A DNA stretch of 64,000 nt from Pseudomonas sp. MF4836 (lineage in GTDB: Bacteria > Pseudomonadota > Gammaproteobacteria > Pseudomonadales > Pseudomonadaceae), in NCBI RefSeq assembly GCF_002018875.1, contig NZ_MVOL01000014.1:124001-188000 (forward strand). Direction: 5' to 3'. The position numbers and the translations under genes are program-made. This document shows positions 53,910-62,514 of the stretch, in pieces. Under the pieces are notes generated by a model. The model saw nothing but the letters and a program-made list of their open reading frames with translations, searched no databases and was not told the origin of the DNA. The stretch's first letter is position 1; every line of letters begins with the position of its first letter.

Positions 53910-55580
53910 ATGCTGTTCAAGAACAAAGTACTGATCCTGGTGCTGGCCCCCGTGGTGCTGTTGTCCTCGGTGCTGGCACTGACAACAAGCGCCACCCTGC
54001 TGTCGGGCGCCGAGCACGAAGTCACGGTGACCCGCGAGCGTCTGCTCGATGAAAGCCGGGAACGCTTGAAAGACTACGCCACGCTTGCGCAAACCTCTGT
54101 GGCGGAACTGTATGCGCAGGCTGAGGCAGGGGACAAGGCAACACGTGAGCTGGCGATAGCGCGACTGTCCAAAATGAAGTTCGGCGACGATGGCTATTTT
54201 ATCGGTTACGACAGTCAGGTCGTGCGCTTGTTTCGTGGCGACAACAGCGAAGGCGTCGGCACCAATATGAGTGACCGCAAAGACAAAAACGGGATTTACC
54301 TGAATCGGGAAATGGTTGCCGCAGCGAAGAACGGCAGCCACTTCGTCAATTATTCCGGAGCCCTGATCAACACGGATAAAGTCGTTCCAAAACTGGCCTA
54401 CAGTCTTTACCTGCCGGCCTGGGACATGGTGGTGGTGACGGCCATTAACCTCGACACCATCGAAAACCAGGTGGCCCAGGTGCGAGGGGAAATCCATCAG
54501 CGTGTGCGCAGCCTCGTCTATGGGATAACCGTCATAGCCCTGATTGCGCTGGGAATCATCGGCGCGCTCGCGTTGTTATTGGTGAAAAAAAGCCTGCGTC
54601 CCCTGTCGCGAATTCGCGAACACCTCGATGAAATCGCAGCGGGCGAAGGCGACCTGACGCGACGCTTACCCGCAAGTCGCGATGAGTTCGGACAGGTGGC
54701 GGTGTCGTTCAATGCATTTGCCGACAAGATCCACGGGCTGGTCAGCCAGATCATTAGCATGGCCCGGGAGCTGAATGAGTCGGTCACCCAAGTAGCGGAA
54801 CAGAGCCAGTGCATCGATCACGTCATGGAGCAACAGCGCCAGGAAACCGATCAGGTCGCCGCAGCAATCAATCAGATGTCTTCCGCGGCGCAGGAGGTGG
54901 CCGTCAGTGCCCAGAGCGCTTCAGATGCAGCAGCCGAAACCGACCAGCAGGCCCAGCATGCCAGGCAGGTCGTCAATGAAAGCATCGCCCGCCTGGACGC
55001 GCTGACCGCTGACCTGTCCACGGGCGGAGTGTCGTTAAAAAGTCTGCAAGGCGATGTAGAAGGCATTGTCACGGTGCTGGATGTCATCCGCTCAATCGCC
55101 GAGCAGACCAACCTGCTGGCACTCAATGCTGCTATCGAAGCGGCACGGGCCGGGGACGCGGGGCGCGGGTTTGCAGTGGTAGCCGATGAAGTACGCGCAT
55201 TGGCAAGCCGGACGCAACTAAGCACCCAGGAAATTCAAGCCATGATCGAGCGGCTTAACCAGGCCACGACCAAGGTCGTCACCGCGATGAGCCACTCCGG
55301 CGAAGCGGGCAATGGCGCAAGCCTGCACGCTGAGCAGGCTGGCCAGTCGTTGGGCAAAGCGGTCAAACTGATCGTTACCATCAATACGATGAACGCGCAC
55401 ATTGCCAGTGCCGCTCAGGAGCAGACGTCAGTGGCCGAAGAAATCAACCGTAGCGTCCATCAAATTGCTCGCGCGATTGAAAGCGTCGCGGACCAGACCC
55501 AAAACGGCGTGAAAACTGTCGATGAGCTATACGCCATAGGCCATCGCCTTGAAGGTCTGTTAAGGCAATTCAAGATTTAA
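53910..55580 (+). CDS. Methyl-accepting chemotaxis protein with sCache domain
   Basis: A 556-residue chemoreceptor. Helix 1 (residues 7-28), a periplasmic single-Cache domain (about 35-190) with KFGDDGYFIGYDSQVVRLF, helix 2 (about 203-226), a HAMP domain (LRPLSRIREHLDEIAAGEGD) and the signalling hairpin with EQTNLLALNAAIEAARAG and VVADEVRALASRT. sCache_2 receptors commonly bind carboxylates; the transport genes before it support an organic-acid ligand. The gene follows the porin by 59 bases. Confidence 0.92.
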   Translation: MLFKNKVLILVLAPVVLLSSVLALTTSATLLSGAEHEVTVTRERLLDESRERLKDYATLAQTSVAELYAQAEAGDKATRELAIARLSKMKFGDDGYFIGYDSQVVRLFRGDNSEGVGTNMSDRKDKNGIYLNREMVAAAKNGSHFVNYSGALINTDKVVPKLAYSLYLPAWDMVVVTAINLDTIENQVAQVRGEIHQRVRSLVYGITVIALIALGIIGALALLLVKKSLRPLSRIREHLDEIAAGEGDLTRRLPASRDEFGQVAVSFNAFADKIHGLVSQIISMARELNESVTQVAEQSQCIDHVMEQQRQETDQVAAAINQMSSAAQEVAVSAQSASDAAAETDQQAQHARQVVNESIARLDALTADLSTGGVSLKSLQGDVEGIVTVLDVIRSIAEQTNLLALNAAIEAARAGDAGRGFAVVADEVRALASRTQLSTQEIQAMIERLNQATTKVVTAMSHSGEAGNGASLHAEQAGQSLGKAVKLIVTINTMNAHIASAAQEQTSVAEEINRSVHQIARAIESVADQTQNGVKTVDELYAIGHRLEGLLRQFKI

Positions 55581-55777
55581 CCAGGCTACGCGTGACCGGC
55601 AATGCCAATCGAATTGAGTTCCCTCTGGCTTAGTAGACGCTGAATGACTGCTCCAAAAGCGGTCGCCCACTCCCTAAGAAACCCAGGGCGATTCAGTGAC
55701 GCTCGTAACGGATGTTCACTGTTTTGATCTCGGTGATACGAGCTACCGCCCCGCGGTCTCTATAGTGCTCATGGTGC

Positions 55778-55805
55778 TTGACCCTGTAGTGGCTATAACC
55801 CTCAC
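55778..55805 (+). promoter_or_regulatory. Degenerate MerR-family-type promoter
   Basis: TTGACC at 55778 is followed by CTGTAGTGGCTATAACCC, which resembles CadR/PbrR/ZntR operators placed in a 19-base spacer; the right half is imperfect and no good -10 box follows. It lies 36 bases before the methyltransferase-like gene, a usual neighbour of such operators. Confidence 0.3.
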
Positions 55806-55840
55806 GCTGGCAGCAAATTCGCATTTAATAGGGATTCATC

Positions 55841-56296
55841 ATGGACAACCGCATCCCTCCGCCGCTGGTTGCTGCCCTGTTCGGTCTGCTGATATGGTTG
55901 GCTGCTCGACACTTACCGGGAGCCCTGGAGCTGCCTATCGAGTGGCGCACCAGCCTGGCGCTGGTGGTTTTGCTAGCAGGCATAGCTATTTGTCTAACCG
56001 GCGTGCTTTCCTTCCGCCGCGCCCGCACCACAGTCAATCCACTCAAGCCGGAAACGGCTTCGGCACTCGTCAGCTCGGGGGTCTACAAATACACACGCAA
56101 CCCAATGTATTTAGGCTTCGCCACAGTTCTAACAGCCTGGTCAATCTTCCTGGCCTGGCCGCCGGCGCTCCTGGGCGTGCTGGGCTTCGTGATTTACATG
56201 AACCTCTTCCAGATCGGGCCGGAGGAGCGAGCCCTTGCCAGTCTTTTCGGGAGAGCATTCACTCAATACTGCAGCCGGGTTAGGCGTTGGCTCTAG
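55841..56296 (+). CDS. Isoprenylcysteine carboxyl methyltransferase family protein
   Basis: A 151-residue membrane protein with four hydrophobic helices and the ICMT/PEMT-type SAM-binding motif GVYKYTRNPMYLGFA followed by late QIGPEERALASLFG. Many bacterial members lie next to metal-resistance genes and act on unknown small substrates. A degenerate MerR-type promoter lies just upstream. Start ATG 55841. Confidence 0.85.
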   Translation: MDNRIPPPLVAALFGLLIWLAARHLPGALELPIEWRTSLALVVLLAGIAICLTGVLSFRRARTTVNPLKPETASALVSSGVYKYTRNPMYLGFATVLTAWSIFLAWPPALLGVLGFVIYMNLFQIGPEERALASLFGRAFTQYCSRVRRWL

Positions 56297-56449
56297 AAAG
56301 GGGAGCGGGTGCGGGGCCTGTTTTATGTCCGTGGAAACGAGCCCCCCCCCTAGACGGGTACACCGTAAGCGTACGGTGAACACACCTAACCTGATGCAGT
56401 ATTCAGAGCAACGATGCCCTCACGGCAGTACCTAAAAACTATTTCCGAC

Positions 56450-56863
56450 CTATTCGATTTGGTAATTCAACCAAATATGGTGCGTGCCATCGACGTCGAT
56501 TCTGATCCCTCCTGATCCTGATATCCCTCTCAAATCGCCTGTACCGCTGCCTCCGACTATGCAGAAAAACTCATCTGCTCGATCAGTGCCTGTGGTGGAG
56601 GCGGAGTGGATGAAGTTGAAGGCGCCCTCTTTCCCATTCACCGCACCTTTGAAGCTTTCAATTGCAATGTAACTGCCCGTCCTAGTCGTCTGGTCGAACG
56701 CCGCAGTAAAAACTGTTGAGGAAACACCGTCGACAGCACCCGAGTAGCATTTCTCCATGGTGCTGATCGACACTGGCAAGGAGGTTGTAATCTCAGGGGT
56801 TGGGCTCAGGCCTGTCGGCTTGAAATTCTTAGTGGAAAAAGTAGCTAACGCTTCCATTCGCAT
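56450..56863 (-). CDS. DUF3224 family protein
   Basis: A 137-residue single-domain protein of the DUF3224 (allene-oxide-cyclase-like barrel) family. The core includes KCYSGAVDGVSSTVFTAAFD, ESFKGAVNGKEGAFNFIHSA and the ending GSGGIRIDVDGTHHIWLNYQ. No signal peptide. Function unknown; it may be transcribed on its own. Confidence 0.82.
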   Translation of the reverse strand: MRMEALATFSTKNFKPTGLSPTPEITTSLPVSISTMEKCYSGAVDGVSSTVFTAAFDQTTRTGSYIAIESFKGAVNGKEGAFNFIHSASTTGTDRADEFFCIVGGSGTGDLRGISGSGGIRIDVDGTHHIWLNYQIE

Positions 56864-56987
56864 CTGTCTCTATCCAAATGAGTGAGGCGCTAATTCTACT
56901 CCACAGCACAGCACGTACGGAGCCAAAACGCTCTGCGCAACTAAGCCTATTTGCATTTTTTAACAGCCCGGAAGAGGCGATACATCA

Positions 56988-57266
56988 ATGAGCGATCGCG
57001 ACTCCAGCCCCCCATTGGGGCACCTGGCCCTGAACCCCGCCGTGCGCGCCAAGCCCCTGCAACTGCTGACCGATATCCAGCGCTCCGGCTCACTGCAAGC
57101 GGCGCAGATCGCCATCATGAAGTTGGATTTGATGGGCGACGACGAGTTGCTCGAGTTTTTGAGCTATCCGCACCACGAAATTGTGATTAGCGAAAACGTG
57201 ACGAGGGAATTTCATACTCAACGCTTAAGCGAGTTGAGGCGCGACCCGCGCCGACAAGATCATTGA
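56988..57266 (+). CDS. Hypothetical protein (92 aa)
   Basis: A 92-residue soluble protein, MSDRDSSPPLGHLALNPAVR, with GAGG before the ATG. Helical C-terminal half with LMGDDELLEFLSYPHHEIVI and a basic tail. No recognised domain. It is convergent with the CigR-like gene. Confidence 0.55.
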   Translation: MSDRDSSPPLGHLALNPAVRAKPLQLLTDIQRSGSLQAAQIAIMKLDLMGDDELLEFLSYPHHEIVISENVTREFHTQRLSELRRDPRRQDH

Positions 57267-57278
57267 TCCCAAAGCAGC

Positions 57279-57740
57279 TCAATCAAAGGCTCCGTTGAGA
57301 ACTTCGTAAATGATGCCGGTAGCAATTGTGACGAGTATCAGGTCAGTGCCCGCTTGTTGCCATTCATAGCCGTCGTAGTAGGGCAACCTGCCCAACAAGC
57401 GACCATCCAGCTTCTTTGCAATGCCTGGAGGAAGAGATTTTCCTCTAGCTAGGTTCTTTTGTATTCCAGGCGGCAGTGAAGGACCTGGGCGCCAATAATC
57501 ACGGTAGCCACCGACCACGCCCAGTACACCGCCCCGGTCAATGCTGGGCCCGTGATCCCAATCATCTGCGCTGGAACCTTTCCCCTTGTTGCCCTGGTGG
57601 CCATGGCCTTGGCCGCCTTGGGAGTTGCCTTTCCCATTTCCTTGGCCTTTCCCGTTGCCAGGATCGGCCAGGGCCGTCACTGAGCCTACGGCCAAAGCAA
57701 GGCAGGTAACAGCGGTTACAAGCGAGCGAGAATTAAACAT
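57279..57740 (-). CDS. CigR family (anti-virulence regulator) exported protein
   Basis: A 153-residue exported protein: a signal peptide ends at LADPGNG, then a low-complexity glycine/lysine/histidine segment (GQGNGKGNSQGGQGHGHQGN) and the CigR-type repeat GKSLPPGIAKKL (preceded by PSLPPGIQKNLARG). A C-terminal hydrophobic segment (LILVTIATGIIYEVLNG) may contact the membrane. Salmonella CigR, in SPI-3, restrains MgtC and virulence; bacterial homologues are widespread and function elsewhere is unknown. Confidence 0.8.
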   Translation of the reverse strand: MFNSRSLVTAVTCLALAVGSVTALADPGNGKGQGNGKGNSQGGQGHGHQGNKGKGSSADDWDHGPSIDRGGVLGVVGGYRDYWRPGPSLPPGIQKNLARGKSLPPGIAKKLDGRLLGRLPYYDGYEWQQAGTDLILVTIATGIIYEVLNGAFD

Positions 57741-58348
57741 GACCGTCTTCTCTGAAAGGGAATACCCCCTTGAAAGGTAGACGGTATTGCCGACTTTAGT
57801 TCCGCATAATCAACACTGCTCGCTGCATCCGGTAACGGAGGACTGCTCTTAGTCCGGTATCGGGACAGCTGAGCTGGGTGGTGAAGTGCAGAACTGCTTA
57901 CGAGCATCCGGCGGCGGTGGCGATAAAGCACCTGCAGCTACCAGCCTGGCACCCATCTCTCGCCCGGCAACCTGTGCCAGGCCACCGTCAGGAAAGGGGC
58001 GATCACCCGCGACAACCGGCACCACCACTTAGCCGCCCCGCTTCACTTCGACGTTGATCCGCCAGGTCTCCCGGCCCTCACGCCATGTAGTTCCAGAGCA
58101 GAAAGCCTTCGTGCCCATCATAAATACCGTGCTTTGTCATGGGCCTGCTCATTTGAGTGAAGCGCACTCGTAGCACCCATCGCCTGGACAAGGCTGGCAA
58201 TGAAATCCCGCATGACGACTGAATACATGCTGGGCCGACCAATCGATCAGTGGGTCAGACGGGACTTAGAGTTCGTACTGAAATCCAATAATTAGCTGCG
58301 CAGTTGAGTTGAATCACAGCATTTAGTAGTTGAATTTAAAGGCTGCTT
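57741..58348. other. Intergenic stretch of about 600 bases, no complete gene seen
   Basis: Non-coding by frame, start and codon criteria. On the minus strand 58025-58120 a short piece reads TTWREGRETWRINVEVKRGG before a stop; it looks like the end of a phage or hypothetical protein, but no complete gene exists. A plus-strand 27-codon frame at 58213-58296 also lacks a ribosome binding site. Confidence 0.4.
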
Positions 58349-58969
58349 TCATTTGTCGAGATTTATCAACTCGCGCATCCGCTCTCCTATCATTCCTCGC
58401 AACCACGCACTATGAAACTCAATTTGTTCCAGAGAAGTACCATCAGCCAATCGATGTTCGAACAGCTTGCCCTTCGCCCCCCGATAAACGACGAGAAAAT
58501 GGCCATCGTGATCAAACGTTGCGAGAACGTAAGGACGGATGGAAATGATTTGGCTAAATGGCACGCGCACTTTAGTGGCTTTTCGGCCACGACGAGTAAT
58601 CGTGAGGGTCAGTAGCTGCTGCTTTTCGTCGAACGTGAAAGCCTGCACTTGAGGCTCAGAGACAATCCACGCAAAGAACGCACCAATGAGTACCGCAATG
58701 GCCAGCATTAACAGAATGAAGGATGACGCAGTGAGGCTCTCACCATACTTAGGCTGCACACCCTGTATGACGTCCGGCCCAGTGAAAAGGAGCGTCGCCA
58801 GCCCGTAGGCGGGTAAAAGCAGAATCAGCGCAAGAGAGAAACCAAAAACGCCCATACCGTTGCTTCCGATAATGGGTATTTCAGGGCCGTAATACCAAAT
58901 AGACGGGTGGGCAGTGTTTGGCTCGCCAGGTGGTGTTGCTAAGTCGTCAGCTGGTTTTTGATAATTCAT
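58349..58969 (-). CDS. Hypothetical membrane protein (206 aa), paralogue of 59521-60153
   Basis: A 206-residue protein with two hydrophobic segments (MGVFGFSLALILLLPAYGLA near residue 39, and SSFILLMLAIAVLIGAFFAW near residue 82) and a soluble beta-rich domain containing AFTFDEKQQLLTLTITRRGR. The second half matches the protein at 59521-60153 closely. The family is not recognised; the shared domain has an YcxB/PH-like look. Confidence 0.65.
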   Translation of the reverse strand: MNYQKPADDLATPPGEPNTAHPSIWYYGPEIPIIGSNGMGVFGFSLALILLLPAYGLATLLFTGPDVIQGVQPKYGESLTASSFILLMLAIAVLIGAFFAWIVSEPQVQAFTFDEKQQLLTLTITRRGRKATKVRVPFSQIISIRPYVLATFDHDGHFLVVYRGAKGKLFEHRLADGTSLEQIEFHSAWLRGMIGERMRELINLDK

Positions 58970-59135
58970 CTGGCTGTCTCAAGAGATTGCGGCGTAGACG
59001 TTACCACTACTACCGGACAGTCTGGAAACGAATCACGGGGGCTTTTCTTACCGCGCTCCGCACTTCGATTACTCACGTCAACCCGCTGTAACCCTCCCCC
59101 TTCAAAGTCAGTTGCTATATCGGCAAGGAGAGGTT

Positions 59136-59366
59136 CTACGGCGCAAACTCACCCAAGCTTTCGCGAGCAGTCGAGATAGCGAACTCGAGCAACTCCAGAG
59201 GGACATCCTGCTCGAACAGGCTTACCTCAAAACGCAGCGTTTCGTCATTCCTGAATATCTCAAAGACCATATCGTTGCCACGCCAGCACTCAAGCCCCAA
59301 GCCGTCATGCCCCTTTGTCACGTGTGAGGCGGTAAAAAACGTGTATTCAACTCCGTGTACGACCAC
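59136..59366 (-). CDS. Hypothetical protein (76 aa)
   Basis: GTG 59366 has a strong AGGGAGGT ribosome binding site seven bases upstream. The protein (VVVHGVEYTFFTASHVTKGH at its start) is soluble and acidic at its end (DVPLELLEFAISTARESLGE). No domain recognised. It sits between the two paralogous membrane-protein genes on the same strand. Confidence 0.55.
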   Translation of the reverse strand: MVVHGVEYTFFTASHVTKGHDGLGLECWRGNDMVFEIFRNDETLRFEVSLFEQDVPLELLEFAISTARESLGEFAP

Positions 59367-59520
59367 AGCGCACCTCCCTATCTGAGGTGGCAACGATACC
59401 TCTCCCCTCTATGACTTTGATACGGATAAAGCGGAGTCCAGTGGTGACATCATGCAAGCCAAAGATCAACTTGGGCACCAATTCGTGCGCCGCATAGCCT
59501 GTATCAAGCGATGTAGCCGT

Positions 59521-60153
59521 TCATTTGTCCTGATTCACCACTTCGTGCATCCGTGAGCCAATTATTCCTCGCAACCACGCAGCATGAAACTCCATTTCTT
59601 CCAGAGAAGTACCCTCAGCCAATCGATAGACGAACTGCTTGTCCTTCGGTCCCTGACACACGACGCTAAAATGGCCATCGCGGTCATAACTGGCGAACAA
59701 GTAAGGGGGGATGCAACTAATATCGCTGAATGGCACCTGCACTTCGGTGGGCTTACGGCCGCGACGGGTGATAGTGAGGGTAAGCAGTTGCTGGTTTTCA
59801 TCGAACGTGAAGGCCAGCACTTCAGGCGCAGAGAACATCCACGCGAAGACCAGCCCCATTAGCACAACAGAAACAAGCAGGAGTTGGATGAGCAACGACA
59901 ACGTGAAACTCGACCCATCGCTGCGCGATTCACCTTGCATCGCTTCGAACCCGAGAAGGAGCAATATCGTCAGCCCTAAGCCCGGCAACGACCAAAGCAA
60001 CATAAAGCAGAAACCCCAAATGGCCGAACCAGTGCTGCCAATGATCGGTAAGTCCGGGCCTCGATGCCAAATAGGTGGGTGAGCGCCAGGGTTTGCAGTA
60101 CTTGGCGCGGCTAGAGGCGTTGCGATGAGATGAGTTGGACTTTGACGAGGCAT
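59521..60153 (-). CDS. Hypothetical membrane protein (210 aa), paralogue of 58349-58969
   Basis: A 210-residue protein with two hydrophobic segments (WGFCFMLLWSLPGLGLTILL near residue 46 and SLLIQLLLVSVVLMGLVFAW near residue 86), then the soluble domain AFTFDENQQLLTLTITRRGR and the end AEGTSLEEMEFHAAWLRGII. Shares the layout and about half of the residues of the first copy. The proline-rich N-terminal region differs, so the copies arose by an old duplication. Confidence 0.65.
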   Translation of the reverse strand: MPRQSPTHLIATPLAAPSTANPGAHPPIWHRGPDLPIIGSTGSAIWGFCFMLLWSLPGLGLTILLLLGFEAMQGESRSDGSSFTLSLLIQLLLVSVVLMGLVFAWMFSAPEVLAFTFDENQQLLTLTITRRGRKPTEVQVPFSDISCIPPYLFASYDRDGHFSVVCQGPKDKQFVYRLAEGTSLEEMEFHAAWLRGIIGSRMHEVVNQDK

Positions 60154-60318
60154 CTAGCGGGCTCCAGGATGGCTGCGTAGACGGTACCACTACTACCAGA
60201 CGGTCTGGCCCAGAGGCATCAGGTTTTTTCACGCCGCCCCCCCAGTACCCAAGAGCAAACGCTAGGCAATCAGGGCGCTAACGAATGGGCGCACACACCG
60301 GAATTAAAGAGGTTGGCC

Positions 60319-60645
60319 ATGGCCAAGACTGTGCAGGAACGCTCGACAAAAACTGCCAGGAAGCGAGTGGCACTTGCGGAGGAAGAATTGAGGCTTAGGG
60401 TTCGCTCTGGTACCCGCCAAGCCCTTGCCGACCTGATGGAGTGGTCAGGCATCACTGAGCAAGGCGAAGCGATGACGCTGATGATTCATCACCTGCATGC
60501 GCTGGGCTCCGCGAAGTGTCAGCCACTCTTGAATCCGCCGCGCCACAATTACGAACCATCGCAAAACGTGGCGCGGGAGTTCCGCAACAAAAGCCTGCTC
60601 GCCATCCAGAAAGACCCTGGCGACGAAATCATTGAGCCCGCATAA
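60319..60645 (+). CDS. Hypothetical protein of a phage/plasmid-associated Pseudomonas family (108 aa)
   Basis: A 108-residue soluble, basic protein, MAKTVQERSTKTARKRVALA, with a helical middle (VRSGTRQALADLMEWSGITE). Proteins of this type are common in Pseudomonas prophage and genomic-island regions, as remembered, where their function is unknown; a ribbon-helix-helix or CopG-like DNA-binding role is possible. ATG 60319 follows AAGAGG. Confidence 0.6.
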   Translation: MAKTVQERSTKTARKRVALAEEELRLRVRSGTRQALADLMEWSGITEQGEAMTLMIHHLHALGSAKCQPLLNPPRHNYEPSQNVAREFRNKSLLAIQKDPGDEIIEPA

Positions 60646-60682
60646 CCCACCCTACTCGCTGCATTCGGTAATGGCGGGCTAT

Positions 60683-61282
60683 TCAACGCATTTCTTTTAC
60701 ACGATTCCACTCTGTCTTGAGAATTTGTTGAGCCAACTCGACAATTCGACCGCAGTTATCGTAGACGTTACTTCCTGGGGTGCTGGCGAATTTCAAAGCG
60801 CTGTTCACTTCAGCATTTAGCTTCTCGAAGTCAGGTTCATTGGGGTTTGAGAGCAGTTGTATTTTTGCTCCCAGTGAAAAGGCAGTCATTATCAATGTCC
60901 TCTTTTCCCCCTCCCACTTATCTTTCAAACCTGCCGCGGCCGATGGGTCATGGTCTTTGACGAGCTTAATGAACGCCCCGTGATCTTCGGTGCCAGTGGC
61001 GTGGACCTGTAACATACCGATTGCGGCGATGTATTCAGCGCACGTGTTACGTAACTCGTTGATCCATGCTTGACTGCTCTCTTAAAGCGCTACTGCTTTA
61101 GCCAGGATCATCTGGCTGTGCGCAGTTTTCTTGAATGTAAAAATCGATACCCAGGCTCCTGCGAACACTGCCAAAGCCGTAAGTGCAAAGCCGACAAGGA
61201 CCGTCCAATCAGTACCTGAATCCACTATTGCTCTGATCTCTGGAACTCGATTTAGCGTCACGACCAAATTTTCTATCGTCAA
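60683..61282 (-). pseudogene. Membrane-anchored hypothetical protein interrupted by an in-frame stop
   Basis: A TTG start at 61282 (GGAG six bases upstream) gives 66 codons, MTIENLVVTLNRVPEIRAIV then a membrane helix (VLVGFALTALAVFAGAWVSI), ending AHSQMILAKAVAL at TAA 61084-61082. The same frame continues at once with ESSQAWINELRNTCAEYIAA and runs 132 more codons to 60683. Proteins with this helix-then-SQAWINELR order are about 190 residues. A sense codon such as CAA, AAA or GAA turned into TAA would explain it. Sequencing error or readthrough is possible. Downstream part alone would be membrane-free. Confidence 0.75.
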
Positions 61283-61448
61283 TTTCTGCTCCTAGCAGGA
61301 TGTAATTCAACAACGACAGATACCCCAACCCAAACCAAATTGCCACCACCGGAACCCGGAGGGCGGCGCCTACCTGAGCTAAACGCAATGCCCGTACTTC
61401 ACCGCGCAATCCACAAGATCGACAAGATCGACAAGAAGCCTGACGGCG

Positions 61449-62276
61449 CTACGGTGATGAAATCGTCATCACTGTTGATCCAGAGAAATAACCTGGTTCA
61501 ACTTTACCATTACTGTAAAGAGTAGATTTTAAAGATATAGCTTTAGGTACGCCCTCTATAACTGGAACTGAAACACCTTCTGCTGCTGACTTCCCTTCAA
61601 TAGTCAGCCTGGAATACAAACTACCATCCACTCTCAACTTAACGCCCGAGAGACTCTCCTTGCCTGCAGTTAAAATCAAGCTGGAGCCCCCAGTGCATTT
61701 TAATTGAAGTTGCGTTGCCGCCTCATTGCCATTCACATCATTATCATTAATAACACCATGTTTTATTGTTGTATTACCTGAAACGACACACGCTAAGGGA
61801 GGGGTAGCAACACGAGCACAAGATCCAATACGGGTTTCGGGGCGACCTGTCCCCGAATACTTATGTTGAACTCCAAATGATATACAAAAATCACTTGGCT
61901 TCTTGTAGGAGTTAGGAACAAATATAGACCCACTAAATGGTATATAAAAACCTTGCATTCTCATCTCCTCATACAACTCAGCCAATGAACCCCCAGCCGT
62001 CATATCTTTCCAGCGGTATTCGCTAAATACAGCATTTCTAAGCCACTGATCTTGCTCGCCAACTGCCACTATAAACAGATCACATTTAGTCGCACCCCAA
62101 TCAGTACAATACCCGGAACCACTTCCAGACAACCAATCAGTAATAGTAAAGTAGTACCTAACACCACCTTGCTCATTTCGGCTTCCATTTGAAACCAGAG
62201 AAACCGCGTTAGCACTAGTAAAAACCATAAATAATAGTAAGCATCTAACAATCCCACAAAAAATAACGGACTTCAT
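61449..62276 (-). CDS. Fimbrial-type tip adhesin-like exported protein (275 aa)
   Basis: A 275-residue secreted protein: a signal peptide (MKSVIFCGIVRCLLLFMVFT, cut near TSANA) is followed by an N-terminal lectin-like domain with several cysteines (GYCTDWGATKCDLFIV, DFCISFGVQH) and a pilin-type C-terminal domain (CVVSGNTTIKHGVINDNDVN, then LQLKCTGGSSLILTAG) that resembles MrpH-type adhesins. No chaperone or usher gene is near, so the protein would need an outside system. It is strikingly AT-rich relative to the rest, pointing to transfer. ATG 62276. Confidence 0.6.
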   Translation of the reverse strand: MKSVIFCGIVRCLLLFMVFTSANAVSLVSNGSRNEQGGVRYYFTITDWLSGSGSGYCTDWGATKCDLFIVAVGEQDQWLRNAVFSEYRWKDMTAGGSLAELYEEMRMQGFYIPFSGSIFVPNSYKKPSDFCISFGVQHKYSGTGRPETRIGSCARVATPPLACVVSGNTTIKHGVINDNDVNGNEAATQLQLKCTGGSSLILTAGKESLSGVKLRVDGSLYSRLTIEGKSAAEGVSVPVIEGVPKAISLKSTLYSNGKVEPGYFSGSTVMTISSP

Positions 62277-62514
62277 TTCTTTGACTCTCAATATAGGCAA
62301 GAGTTAGATGACATATACTTATGCGCACATGTAAGCAACTATTCGCGAAGCGATCTAAGATCGCCGCTCTTAGGCACCCAGACTATCGGAAACTTCTGAA
62401 ATTCAGCAGGAACTTTCCGACAACACTGATAGGTGCACTCGCTAAAATCATCCCGTTTATAAATGTACACGGTGTCTACAACCAATGAATCACGCCAGCC
62501 GGCGAGGCCCCCCT

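Noticed and set aside
60240..60275. A second attC near CGCTAACGAATGGG
   Set aside because: A single box-like string is present but no paired core or complementary R box could be found.
62285..62330. A second attC around GAGTTAGATGACAT
   Set aside because: Looks like part of a cassette junction but lacks a palindromic core and a matching GCCTAAC-type box.
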